From SIG673 sp045658525 (lineage in GTDB: Bacteria > Bacillota > Clostridia > Oscillospirales > CAG-272), in the NCBI GenBank assembly GCA_045658525.1, contig JAZOVD010000052.1, positions 1 through 20,488 on the forward strand: DNA of 20,488 nt, given 5' to 3'. The notes below the pieces were generated by a model. That model saw nothing but the letters and a program-made list of their open reading frames with translations. It made no database searches and was not told where the DNA came from. Below are positions 6,930 through 13,621 of this stretch, in pieces; the first letter of the stretch is position 1; the number at the start of each line of letters is the position of its first letter. The position numbers were made by a program, and so were the translations under genes.

Positions 6930-8108
6930 TTATTTGAGGTTGGTAAGCGTCTCCATAACGTAGTCGGAGAACTGCTCGCAGGTCGCGCCCGTGTCTCTTC
7001 CCGTTATGGTAAGCTTCTTCTCGGTGAACATACAAATATCAAGAGCCTTTTCGAGCGCGTCAGCCTTTTCCTGCTCGCCTATGTGAGAAAGGAGCATTAC
7101 AGCCGCGCGGAGCATAGAACAAGGATCCGCGTACTGACCTCTGTTCTCGGAGATCATTCTCGGAGCAGAGCCGTGGATAGCCTCGAACATCGCGTAACGG
7201 TGTCCGATGTTAGCAGAACCAGCCGTTCCGACACCGCCCTGAAACTCAGCAGCCTCGTCGGTGATTATATCTCCGTAGAGGTTGGGAAGAACGAATACCT
7301 TGAACGCAGTTCTGCGCTTGGGGTCAACGAGCTTAGCGGTGGTTATATCGACGAACCAGTCATCCGTCTCTATCTCGGGATATTCCTTACCTATTCTCTG
7401 GCATATATCGAGGAACTTTCCGTCGGTCGCCTTTATTATGTTAGCCTTGGTTATTATGGATACCTTACCCTTGCGGTTCTTTCTCGCGTACTCGTAAGCC
7501 GCGCGAGCTATACGCTCAGAACCCTCTGTGGTGGTAACGCAGAAATCAACACTCAGCTCATCGGTTACGGCAACGCCCTGAGAGCCTACCGCGTAGCTAC
7601 CCTCGGTATTCTCACGGAAGAACGTCCAGTCTATACCCTGCTCGGGAACTCTTACGGGACGGACGTTCGCAAAGAGGTCGAGAGCCTTTCTCATAGCGAC
7701 GTTAGCGCTCTCTATGTTCGGCCACGGGTCGCCCTTCTTGGGGGTCGTGGTGGGGCCTTTGAGGATAACGTGACACGCTTTAAGCTCCTCCATAACGCTG
7801 TCGGGGATCGCCTGCATATGCGCTACACGGTTCTCTATGGTGAGTCCGTCTATGACCCTGAACTCGACCTTGCCTGCTTTTACCTTATCCGCAAGCATAT
7901 ATTCAAGAACTCTCTGAGCCGCCGCGGTTATGATCGGACCTATTCCGTCTCCTCCGCAAACACCTATAACTATCTTATCGAGCTTGGTGAAATCGGTATC
8001 CTCTCTGTTAGCCGTTATACGCTCGTTTCTTTCGAGCTGGGAACGAAGCACCGCCTCGAATTTTTCCTTTGCCGCGGTTATCTCCGCCTCGTAATTTTTG
8101 TTAAGCAT
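6930..8108 (-). CDS. icd: Isocitrate dehydrogenase (isocitrate/isopropylmalate dehydrogenase family)
   Basis: The 392-residue enzyme likely converts isocitrate to 2-oxoglutarate and CO2, supplying glutamate synthesis. Family motifs in order: GGDGIGP (52-58), PTTTPKKGDPWPN (119-131), SANVAMRKALDLFANVRP (134-151) with the substrate-binding Ser and Arg residues, FRENTEGSY (164-172), catalytic Lys221 in TKANIIK, Asp254 in VDITTAKLV, and Asp280/Asp284 in LYGDIITDEAAEFQGG. The cofactor region is AIHGSAPRM. The SxNVAxR loop and the Thr-rich PTTTP segment favour isocitrate over isopropylmalate. Cofactor choice (NAD or NADP) is not clear, as the residues after HGSAP fit neither standard pattern cleanly. 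The ATG has AAAGGAG (8118-8124) 9 bp upstream. It is the first gene of the icd-rex-primosome-dnaI-ldh run. Confidence 0.9.
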   Translation of the reverse strand: MLNKNYEAEITAAKEKFEAVLRSQLERNERITANREDTDFTKLDKIVIGVCGGDGIGPIITAAAQRVLEYMLADKVKAGKVEFRVIDGLTIENRVAHMQAIPDSVMEELKACHVILKGPTTTPKKGDPWPNIESANVAMRKALDLFANVRPVRVPEQGIDWTFFRENTEGSYAVGSQGVAVTDELSVDFCVTTTEGSERIARAAYEYARKNRKGKVSIITKANIIKATDGKFLDICQRIGKEYPEIETDDWFVDITTAKLVDPKRRTAFKVFVLPNLYGDIITDEAAEFQGGVGTAGSANIGHRYAMFEAIHGSAPRMISENRGQYADPCSMLRAAVMLLSHIGEQEKADALEKALDICMFTEKKLTITGRDTGATCEQFSDYVMETLTNLK

Positions 8109-8332
8109 TTGTATATTCTCCTTTGATGTTAATTATTTTCATTTTTTGTATTGCCTATCCTTTTCTGAGATCCCGAGCTCAATCCTTTCGCTCGCTCCTC
8201 TCTGCGTTCGGAGTTCGACTTCGTCCCCCCCGCGTCATTCTGAGTGAAGCGAAGCGAAACCGAACTGCAACGCAGCACCGAGCGCAAGCGACGGTGGAAT
8301 CTCGGGGGACTGCGCTCAGGATGACATTTTAA
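8109..8332. other. Intergenic region between tsaD and icd
   Basis: No gene is supported here. The stretch holds the icd ribosome binding site and an A+T-rich leader (8125-8160). It also holds a C-rich segment with seven C in a row (8225-8231) and the palindromic element at 8234-8325. No consensus promoter for icd was found, so icd may be read through from tsaD or use a weak promoter. Confidence 0.6.
8234..8325. repeat. ~90-bp inverted-repeat intergenic element
   Basis: The left end GTCATTCTGAGTGAAGC and the right end, read on the other strand as GTCATCCTGAGCGCAGTC, are imperfect inverted repeats. The interior contains GAAGCGAAGCGAAAC, an ACCGAGCGCAAGCGACGGT hairpin-like segment, and GAATCTCGGGGGACTG. 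The GTCATTCTGAG...GAATCTC pattern is a familiar non-coding dispersed repeat in gut Firmicutes genomes (established impression, not searched here). It follows the tsaD stop and may contribute to transcription termination. Confidence 0.7.
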
Positions 8333-9334
8333 TTATACTACGGCGTTGAGCGTAAGTCCGTCACGCGCGCCGTTTTGGTATTCAAAGTAAGCCTGAGCCG
8401 CTATCATAGCGCCGTTATCTCCGCAGAGTGAAAGCGGCGGCATATAAAGCTCAGCTCCGATCCTGCCGCAAAGCTCGGTTATGGCATTACGTAGATGAGA
8501 GTTCGCGGAAACTCCGCCCGCTATAACTATCTTATCATAACCCGTCCTTAACACGGCTTCCTCGACCTTTCTGCATATAGACGAGGTAAACGAAGCGGTA
8601 AACGAAGCCGCAACGTCCTTCGGCTCGTAGGAAGCTCCCTTTTGTTCAAGCGTATGGAGCGTATTTATTACAGCCGTTTTAAGTCCGCTGAACGAAAAAT
8701 CAAGAGTATCGTCCGCTATCGCCGCCGACGGAAGCTTGAACGCCTTCGGGTCTCCTTCAGAGGCAAGTCTGTCCATCTCGACACCGCACGGATAGGTAAG
8801 TCCCATTACTCTGCCGACCTTATCAAACGCCTCTCCCGCCGCATCATCACGCGTTCTGCCTATCGTTGTAAAATCCGTATATGACTTTACGTCGATTATC
8901 GAAGTATGTCCGCCCGAGACGACCAACGCGACGAAAGGCGGTTTAAGCTCGGGGTAGCAAAAGTAATTTGCCGCCACGTGACCCTTTATATGATTTACGC
9001 CGACGAGCGGCTTTTTTGCCGAATACGCGAGTGATTTGGCAAAGCTGACTCCTACAAGGAGCGCGCCGACAAGCCCGGGAGTTGAGGTGACTCCTATAAG
9101 GTCTATATCCGAAACTGTCTTTCCCGACTTTTCAAGCGCCTCTGTAACGATAGGGCATATCGCCTCCGAGTGGGCGCGTCCCGCTATCTCGGGAACTACT
9201 CCGCCGTAAAGCTTATGTATGGATATTTGAGAAGCCACGGCGTTTGAGAGTATCCGTTTTTCTCCGTCCTCGGTAAGCTCCGCTACCGCCGCCGCAGTCT
9301 CGTCACACGAGCTTTCTATTCCAAGTACAAGCAT
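8333..9334 (-). CDS. tsaD: tRNA N6-adenosine threonylcarbamoyltransferase TsaD
   Basis: The 333-residue protein transfers threonylcarbamoyl from threonylcarbamoyl-AMP to A37 of ANN-decoding tRNAs (t6A), working with TsaB and TsaE, neither of which is in this window. Motifs are clear: GIESSCDETAAA (5-16), GGVVPEIAGRAH (44-55), metal ligands His115 and His119 in NHIKGH, the phosphate loop VSGGHT (139-144), SFSGLKTAV, AGGVSAN and GDNGAMIA near the C-terminus. Length is standard. I chose the ATG at 9332-9334, which follows AAAAGGTG by about 5 bp. An in-frame TTG at 9359-9361 would add nine residues and overlap the rimI stop. It is the last gene of the galU run, 23 bp after rimI. Confidence 0.95.
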   Translation of the reverse strand: MLVLGIESSCDETAAAVAELTEDGEKRILSNAVASQISIHKLYGGVVPEIAGRAHSEAICPIVTEALEKSGKTVSDIDLIGVTSTPGLVGALLVGVSFAKSLAYSAKKPLVGVNHIKGHVAANYFCYPELKPPFVALVVSGGHTSIIDVKSYTDFTTIGRTRDDAAGEAFDKVGRVMGLTYPCGVEMDRLASEGDPKAFKLPSAAIADDTLDFSFSGLKTAVINTLHTLEQKGASYEPKDVAASFTASFTSSICRKVEEAVLRTGYDKIVIAGGVSANSHLRNAITELCGRIGAELYMPPLSLCGDNGAMIAAQAYFEYQNGARDGLTLNAVV

Positions 9335-9357
9335 TTTTTCACCTTTTCTTTTTACCG

Positions 9358-9801
9358 TCAAAGAGTCCGCATCATAAGTATAGCGTCCTCTGTCGGTTCT
9401 CTGTAATAACCGCGCCGTCTGCCAACGGCTTTAAATCCGTGCTTTTCGTAAAGACGTATAGCCGCGGAGTTTGACTCCCTCACTTCAAGAAACAAAGAGT
9501 CCGTCCCCTTATCTACCGTTTTATCCGTCATATATCTCATCAGCATATCACCGATGCCTTTTCCGCGATGCTCGGGAGAAACGGCTATATTGTAAAGCTC
9601 CGCTTCCGTACCGACGTTTCCGACTACGGCGTAACCGAAAATGTCCTTTCCGTCGGTCGCTACCCAAAAGAAATCCTCGGTGTTATTTATTTCGTCCGTC
9701 AACCACTTTTCCGACCACGGTGTCGAAAACGACGCCTTTTCTATTTTTTCTATCTCCGATACGTCGCTTGGTACCGCGTCGCGTATAAAAAGCTCATTCA
9801 T
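9358..9801 (-). CDS. rimI: Ribosomal protein bS18-alanine N-acetyltransferase RimI (GNAT)
   Basis: The 147-residue GNAT acetyltransferase should acetylate the N-terminal Ala of ribosomal protein S18 using acetyl-CoA. The N-terminus has the RimI-like EIEKIEKASFSTPWSEKWL. The acetyl-CoA loop is RGKGIGD (about 79-85), preceded by AELYNIAVSPEH. The catalytic region is LFLEVRESNSAAIRLYEKHGF with the Glu and Tyr expected for RimI, and RRRGYYREPTEDAILM closes the fold. Its ATG overlaps the stop of the phosphatase gene (ATGA, 9798-9801), implying translational coupling. Neighbouring tsaD supports the RimI call, since rimI and tsaD often sit together in Firmicutes. Confidence 0.9.
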   Translation of the reverse strand: MNELFIRDAVPSDVSEIEKIEKASFSTPWSEKWLTDEINNTEDFFWVATDGKDIFGYAVVGNVGTEAELYNIAVSPEHRGKGIGDMLMRYMTDKTVDKGTDSLFLEVRESNSAAIRLYEKHGFKAVGRRRGYYREPTEDAILMMRTL

Positions 9802-10289
9802 AGCTTAAACAGCTCCTTTATACCCGCCGTAATATCGTTAAGACATCTTTCGTATTCAGCCTCGCTTCCCATATACGGATCGGGAATATCCGTCGGCATA
9901 CGCTCTATCTTCTCGGCGTTCTTCGGATCGGAGCACATTATAAGCGATATAAAATGACTGCCGCTTATAGCGATAACTCTGTCACAGCCCTCGATCATAA
10001 GCGCATCTATCTGTCTTGCTTTATGGGAAACGTAATCGTTATCGGCTGTACATCTTATACCCGCCTTTTCAAGTGCCTTTACGGCGTTTGCCGAGATAGG
10101 CTCTCCGACGTTTGCGGCAAGTCCTGCGGACATCGCAACGTATCTGCCCTTTCCAAGCTCGTTCAGTACAGCCGCCGCCATAGGACTGCGGCAGGTATTT
10201 CCCGTACACACAAAGCATACTCTTATCGGAAGCTCGTTATCCGAGCCGTTAAGCTCCGGCGCGCTTTCCCTTTCAATTATCGCATCCAT
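9798..10289 (-). CDS. ywlE: Low-molecular-weight phosphatase, YwlE-like (candidate protein arginine phosphatase)
   Basis: The 163-residue protein has the low-molecular-weight phosphatase P-loop VCTGNTCRSP (27-36), with nucleophile Cys28 and Arg34, and the general-acid loop DIPDPYMGS (Asp137). In this P-loop the residue before the second Cys is Thr32. Known YwlE arginine phosphatases carry Thr here, while tyrosine-specific relatives usually carry Ile. By that criterion it would remove phosphate from phosphoarginine made by McsB-type kinases, a heat-shock and proteolysis mark. No mcsB is in the window. There are about 20 extra N-terminal residues before the first strand (MDAIIERESAPELNGSDNEL), and the ATG has no clear ribosome binding site, so the true start could lie downstream at a non-ATG codon. 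It begins 9 bp after the upstream gene. Confidence 0.85.
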   Translation of the reverse strand: MDAIIERESAPELNGSDNELPIRVCFVCTGNTCRSPMAAAVLNELGKGRYVAMSAGLAANVGEPISANAVKALEKAGIRCTADNDYVSHKARQIDALMIEGCDRVIAISGSHFISLIMCSDPKNAEKIERMPTDIPDPYMGSEAEYERCLNDITAGIKELFKL

Positions 10290-10298
10290 AACAGTTTT

Positions 10299-11027
10299 TT
10301 ACGACTTGGACGGCTCATAGTAGAGAACGTCCGAAAGCTCGTCTCCTATATTGACGTATCTGCCAAAGGAACGGTCAACCAGATACCTTTCTCCGTCCTT
10401 TGTTTCAAGATACGTGATGTAATAATACATATACTCGTATTTCTGGCTTCTGAAATACAGATACCTTACCGATTCGGAATCGACGTTAGAGGGATATTCT
10501 CCGCTCTCTCCGTCACACACGAGCTGAACTGCTCTTTCCGCGTCCTCCTTTTGAAGCCAACCGATCGAACCCGCAAGCAGCTCGACCTCACATATCTCCG
10601 CTCCGACTACCTCGAACTCTTTAAGCGTCGGAAGTGGGTTTGCGGAATTGTAGTAAATATCGTAAAGACCGTCCTCAGCCGTCGTTATCATCACAGTCGG
10701 GTCAACGTTCTTTATTTTATACAGGTTCCGAGTGACCGTACCGTCGTTGTATTTCGCATAAACCTCGCTTTTGAGTATCGTCACCGGTTGGTAACAAAAC
10801 GGCGCGTACGCGTAAACTATCTTATTTCTTCCGTCATAAACGTTCGTGCCGGAGGTATTTTTCAGCTTTATAGGACCGAAAAACATTTCAAATACCAGAA
10901 CCGACACGAGTATCGCTATCACTATGAAAAGCGCGACTACCGTGAACGCCTTCCACGGAAACGGCTTTTGCGGTCTGTCCTCGCGGAACGGATTTTTATG
11001 TACTGTGTTTTTATACTTTTTTGCCAT
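10299..11027 (-). CDS. Single-pass membrane protein of unknown function
   Basis: I do not recognise a family for this 242-residue protein. A basic N-terminus (MAKKYKNTVHKNPFREDR) is followed by one strongly hydrophobic segment (about 27-50, TVVALFIVIAILVSVLVFEM). A soluble domain of about 190 residues should then lie outside the cell. That domain is rich in Tyr and acidic residues, has few Cys, and shows an alternating pattern suggestive of beta structure (RYLYFRSQKYEYMYYYITYL). There is no lipobox. AAAAAGG lies 7 bp upstream of the ATG. It sits inside the galU run, 23 bp after the dCMP deaminase gene and 9 bp before the phosphatase gene, so it is probably co-expressed with them. A role in the cell envelope is only a guess from topology. 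Confidence 0.75.
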   Translation of the reverse strand: MAKKYKNTVHKNPFREDRPQKPFPWKAFTVVALFIVIAILVSVLVFEMFFGPIKLKNTSGTNVYDGRNKIVYAYAPFCYQPVTILKSEVYAKYNDGTVTRNLYKIKNVDPTVMITTAEDGLYDIYYNSANPLPTLKEFEVVGAEICEVELLAGSIGWLQKEDAERAVQLVCDGESGEYPSNVDSESVRYLYFRSQKYEYMYYYITYLETKDGERYLVDRSFGRYVNIGDELSDVLYYEPSKS

Positions 11028-11050
11028 TTTAAAACCTTTTTACTTAAAGC

Positions 11051-11539
11051 TTAATACCCGCGTCTGCCGGTAAGACTGTCATCGTCCTCTATCCAGTCCT
11101 CTACGTTTACGACCTTGTAATCGGTCGGGGTGTTTCTTATGACCACCTTATCTATGCCTGCGTTTATTATCATCTTTTTGCACATAGCACAGCTATTGGT
11201 ATCCGGAACTAACTCTCCTGTCTTTGAATCAAGACAAGCCATATAGAGAGTCGATCCGAGCATCTGTTCTCTTGACGCGGCTATTATCGCGTTCGCCTCG
11301 GAATGTACCGAGCGGCAAAGCTCGTATCTTTCTCCTCTCGGTATTTTAAGCTCGTCTCTTATGCAGCTGCAAAGGTCGCTGCAATTTTTTCTGCCTCTCG
11401 GCGCGCCGTTGTAGCCCGTAGAGACTATCACATCGTTCTTGACTATTATCGCGCCGAACGATTTGCGGAGACAGGTACTTCTCGTAGCTACCGTCTGCGC
11501 TATATCGAGATAATAATTCTCTTTACTGACTCTTGTCAT
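11051..11539 (-). CDS. comEB: dCMP deaminase (ComEB-type)
   Basis: The 162-residue zinc enzyme should deaminate dCMP to dUMP, feeding thymidylate synthesis. The zinc site is HSEANAI (His79, catalytic Glu81) plus SCAMC (Cys117, Cys120). The N-terminal YLDIAQTVATRSTCLRKSFGAIIVKND and STGYNGAPRG (40-49) are typical of dCMP deaminases, as is the extra Cys-rich insert KNCSDLCSC (51-59), which may bind a second zinc. A strong ribosome binding site, GGAGGGG, lies close to the ATG. The gene starts 20 bp after galU. The C-terminus ends in an acidic stretch, DWIEDDDSL. A related cytidine or riboflavin-type deaminase is much less likely given the insert. Confidence 0.92.
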   Translation of the reverse strand: MTRVSKENYYLDIAQTVATRSTCLRKSFGAIIVKNDVIVSTGYNGAPRGRKNCSDLCSCIRDELKIPRGERYELCRSVHSEANAIIAASREQMLGSTLYMACLDSKTGELVPDTNSCAMCKKMIINAGIDKVVIRNTPTDYKVVNVEDWIEDDDSLTGRRGY

Positions 11540-11559
11540 TTCCCCTCCAAAAACTCTTT

Positions 11560-12435
11560 TCAGAGCGTTTTAGCAATCTCTTTGATGTATTCTCTGAACT
11601 CCTCGCCAAGCTCCTTGTTTTTGAGCGCCTGCTCGACGTTCGCTTTCAAAAAGCCTATTTTAGAGCCCATATCGTATCTTATTCCCTCAAAATCCACCGC
11701 CATCATCGTATCGCGGTTCGCAAGCACCCTCATAGCGTCGGTGAGCTGTATCTCGTTACCTGCTCCGGGCGGCGTCTGTTTGAGTATATCGAATATTTCG
11801 GGCGGAAGCACTACGCGTCCGAGTATCGCGAGATTGGTTATTATTTGCTCCTTTTTGGGCTTCTCTATCATATCCTTGACTACAAACGTACCCTTGGTCT
11901 CGGTTTCCTTTGCGTCGAGCGTGCAGTAACGGGTTATAAGCTCGTCGCTGACCTCTTTAACTCCCAGAACTCCGCGTCCTGTGGTCTCGTAGATATCGGT
12001 AAGCTGCTTTACGACGGGCGTTTCCGATATGATAATATCGTCTCCGTAGAGCACCGCGAACGGCTCGTTACCCACAAACGCCTCGGCTCTCAGGACCGCG
12101 TGACCAAGCCCCTTTGTTTCGAGCTGACGCATAAAGGAGATATTAACTCCTTGACAGACCGAGCGAAGCTCGTCTATCATAGCTTCCTTTCCTGAGTTTT
12201 TAAGCTTTTCTTCATATTCGGGCGAATAGTCGAAATAATCCTCCATCGCGCCCTTATTTCTGCCTGTGATTATGAGTATATCGGTGATCCCGCTTTTTAC
12301 CGCTTCTTCAACGAGATAAGATACCGCGGGTCTGTCAACTATGGGAAGCATTTCCTTTGGGACCGTGCGGGCTATTGGAAGCATACGCGTTCCGAGTCCG
12401 GCGGCGGGTATGACCGCCTTTGTGATCTTTTTCAT
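11560..12435 (-). CDS. galU: UTP-glucose-1-phosphate uridylyltransferase GalU
   Basis: The 291-residue enzyme makes UDP-glucose from UTP and glucose 1-phosphate for glycolipids, teichoic acids or polysaccharides. The nucleotide-binding signature AVIPAAGLGTRMLP is at 7-20, followed by PKEMLPIVDRPAVSYLVEEA. FVGNEPFAVLYGDDII holds the metal-binding Asp pair, and VKDMIEKPK, PPGAGNEIQLTDAM and VDFEGIRYDMGSKIGFL match the family. The usual AxxKAxPKEMLP segment reads IARTVPKEMLP here, a mild departure. The ATG has GGAG (12444-12447) 8 bp upstream. It is first in the six-gene run and lies about 50 bp downstream of a clear promoter (12489-12517). Confidence 0.95.
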   Translation of the reverse strand: MKKITKAVIPAAGLGTRMLPIARTVPKEMLPIVDRPAVSYLVEEAVKSGITDILIITGRNKGAMEDYFDYSPEYEEKLKNSGKEAMIDELRSVCQGVNISFMRQLETKGLGHAVLRAEAFVGNEPFAVLYGDDIIISETPVVKQLTDIYETTGRGVLGVKEVSDELITRYCTLDAKETETKGTFVVKDMIEKPKKEQIITNLAILGRVVLPPEIFDILKQTPPGAGNEIQLTDAMRVLANRDTMMAVDFEGIRYDMGSKIGFLKANVEQALKNKELGEEFREYIKEIAKTL

Positions 12436-12488
12436 AATACCGTCTCCATTTTTGTTATAATATATTATAAATATAATACTACGACATC

Positions 12489-12517
12489 ATTATACATCAT
12501 ACTCACGCGTACTTCAA
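12489..12517 (-). promoter_or_regulatory. Sigma-A promoter of the galU run
   Basis: On the minus strand, TTGAAG (12512-12517) and TATAAT (12489-12494) are separated by exactly 17 bp. Transcription would begin near 12482 and give a leader of about 47 bases before the galU ATG. Confidence 0.85.
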
Positions 12518-12564
12518 CTATTTCGGCAAATATTAAAAAAAATGTTACAGAAATCGTTCTTCGG

Positions 12565-12607
12565 AAACACAAAACGGACGAACACCGTTCGTCCGTTTTG
12601 TGTTTTT
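12565..12607. terminator. Rho-independent terminator, 19-bp stem
   Basis: AAACACAAAACGGACGAAC (12565-12583) pairs perfectly with 12587-12605 around an ACC loop. The stem begins directly after the stop codon of the small minus-strand gene. That gene's transcript gets only a short U-tract, so termination relies mainly on the long stem. The plus-strand side has five T. Confidence 0.85.
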
Positions 12608-12816
12608 CAGCCGATGCTGTTTACAAGCTCCTGCATCTCCTGCTTCGAGGTCACGCTGTGAGCGCGTTCTATCATCTTCTGCTGTTCCGCGGGCGTAAGC
12701 GAGGCGAACTTTGTGAGCGCCGAAAGGTTTTCGGCGAATGCCATTCCCATACCGAGCGGAATATCGTTTCCGTCAACCACTGACGGGATAGCGTGTGAAA
12801 AATATCCGTCGTACAT
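12607..12816 (-). CDS. Small protein of unknown function (69 residues)
   Basis: The protein runs MYDGYFSHAIPSVVDGND... to ...SKQEMQELVNSIG. I do not recognise an experimentally studied family. The C-terminal half is a predicted helical, Gln/Glu-rich segment (LTPAEQQKMIERAHSVTSKQ) resembling short conserved tails seen in small Clostridia proteins. There is no membrane segment, signal peptide or Cys. Start choice: the ATG at 12814-12816 has GGAG (12823-12826) 6 bp upstream. Upstream in-frame ATGs (12826-12828 and 12874-12876) would extend it by 4 or 20 residues, but they lack a binding site, and the longest form would run through hairpin repeats. The immediate downstream terminator supports a real, single-gene transcript. 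Confidence 0.7.
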   Translation of the reverse strand: MYDGYFSHAIPSVVDGNDIPLGMGMAFAENLSALTKFASLTPAEQQKMIERAHSVTSKQEMQELVNSIG

Positions 12817-12822
12817 AATAAT

Positions 12823-12826
12823 CTCC
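12823..12826 (-). promoter_or_regulatory. Start-deciding ribosome binding site of the 69-residue gene
   Basis: GGAG is placed 6 bp before the ATG at 12814-12816. It overlaps an upstream in-frame ATG (12826-12828), which argues against that codon being the start. Confidence 0.65.
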
Positions 12827-12861
12827 ATACCGCCCCAGGCGGCTCTTGATGAATTTTCTGT

Positions 12862-12958
12862 GTTTTGCGCCAGCAAAACAAAAGTCGTTCAGACTTTTAA
12901 GGAAATTCCGGCGTGAAATCAACCTTATTTTGATGCGATATCCTTGTATATTTCACGC
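12862..12958. repeat. Cluster of three inverted repeats upstream of the small gene
   Basis: GTTTTGC-GCCA-GCAAAAC (12862-12879) is directly followed by AAAAGTC-GTTCA-GACTTTT (12880-12898). A wider pair then follows, GCGTGAAAT (12911-12919) and ATTTCACGC (12950-12958), with ATCAA/TTGAT (12918-12922/12930-12934) nested inside. Nothing coding is supported from 12817 to 13095; the rest of that gap is A+T-rich. Confidence 0.75.
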
Positions 12959-13095
12959 TATCGCTCCTTTCACGCTTATTTTGCGTAAAAAAAGCAAAAA
13001 AATACGTTTAAATCTAACCCCAAATCAAGTTTTCGCGGAATATTCACGTTTTAAAAAGCATATATTTTTAAAAAAGAAAGGCTATTCGGATCAAA

Positions 13096-13605
13096 ATGAA
13101 AAGGCTGATTTACACCCTGCTTGCCGTCACGCTCTGCATCTCCCTGTTTATCTCCTGCGAGATAAAAGAGACGGACATATATAAGTTTTTGACGGATATG
13201 TGCGGGGTTTTCGACGAAAACGCAAACATCGGAAAGGGTGTTATCTACGAAACAAACCGACTGACGCCCGAGCGTTTCGGCAGGCTCTACACAGGCAAAA
13301 ACGAACCGCCTCCCTGCTTTTCAAGAATAGCCGATTACGCTATCCGTCTCCCGACAGACGAGAGCGGATTTGAGATACATATAATAAAATGCGTTAACCG
13401 TTCCGACACCGCCGAGGTCGCAAATATGCTTAATTTACGCATAGAAATGCTGTCTGACGCCGAGATAAGACTATACGCTCCCGATACTTATATGAGATAT
13501 TTCCAAAACGCCGAAATATACGTAAAAGGCAAATGCGTTTTTCTTCTCGCGACCCCAAACAACCAAAAATGTATCAAAATGATAAAAGACCGCAGCTTCC
13601 GTTAA
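13096..13605 (+). CDS. Putative small lipoprotein, DUF4358-like
   Basis: The 169-residue protein starts with a signal peptide (MKRLIYTLLAVTLCISLFISC). The run FISC is a plausible if imperfect lipobox, which would make Cys21 the lipidated residue and place the protein on the outer face of the membrane. The body shows a pattern like the DUF4358 family: a beta strand EIHIIKCVN, a helix (EVANMLNLRIEML), LYAPDTYMRYFQNAEIYVKG and KCVFLLATPN followed by a final helix. That family has no known function, and the assignment is by eye. The binding site is weak (AAAGG about 14 bp before the ATG). It is a lone plus-strand gene between minus-strand genes and ends at a shared terminator whose loop contains its stop codon. 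Confidence 0.75.
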   Translation: MKRLIYTLLAVTLCISLFISCEIKETDIYKFLTDMCGVFDENANIGKGVIYETNRLTPERFGRLYTGKNEPPPCFSRIADYAIRLPTDESGFEIHIIKCVNRSDTAEVANMLNLRIEMLSDAEIRLYAPDTYMRYFQNAEIYVKGKCVFLLATPNNQKCIKMIKDRSFR

Positions 13606-13617
13606 ACTGCGGTCTTT
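13585..13617. terminator. Bidirectional terminator between convergent genes
   Basis: AAAGACCGCAG (13585-13595) pairs with CTGCGGTCTTT (13607-13617), with an 11-base loop. The loop contains the TAA stop (13603-13605) of the plus-strand lipoprotein gene, and the minus-strand foldase gene ends 5 bp beyond the stem. Confidence 0.88.
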
Positions 13618-13621
13618 ATAT

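Noticed and set aside
7083..8126. A 347-codon open frame antisense to icd
   Set aside because: The icd frame has strong family motifs throughout; the antisense product is compositionally odd and matches nothing. Long antisense frames arise here because sense genes use few TTA, CTA and TCA codons.
8127..8135. TGTTAATTA near the icd start as a possible Rex operator half-site
   Set aside because: No second half-site of the TTGTTAA...TTAACAA type lies at the right spacing, and the region is simply A+T-rich.
9335..9361. TTG start extending TsaD by nine residues
   Set aside because: The ATG at 9332-9334 has a ribosome binding site and gives the normal TsaD N-terminus.
9954..11054. A 366-codon open frame on the plus strand
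   Set aside because: It is antisense to the phosphatase and membrane protein genes and spans their boundary, with no binding site or recognisable domain.
12672..12881. A 69-codon frame overlapping the small minus-strand gene
   Set aside because: It has no binding site, its product is low-complexity and Arg-rich at the end, and the alternative frame has a well-placed ribosome binding site and terminator.
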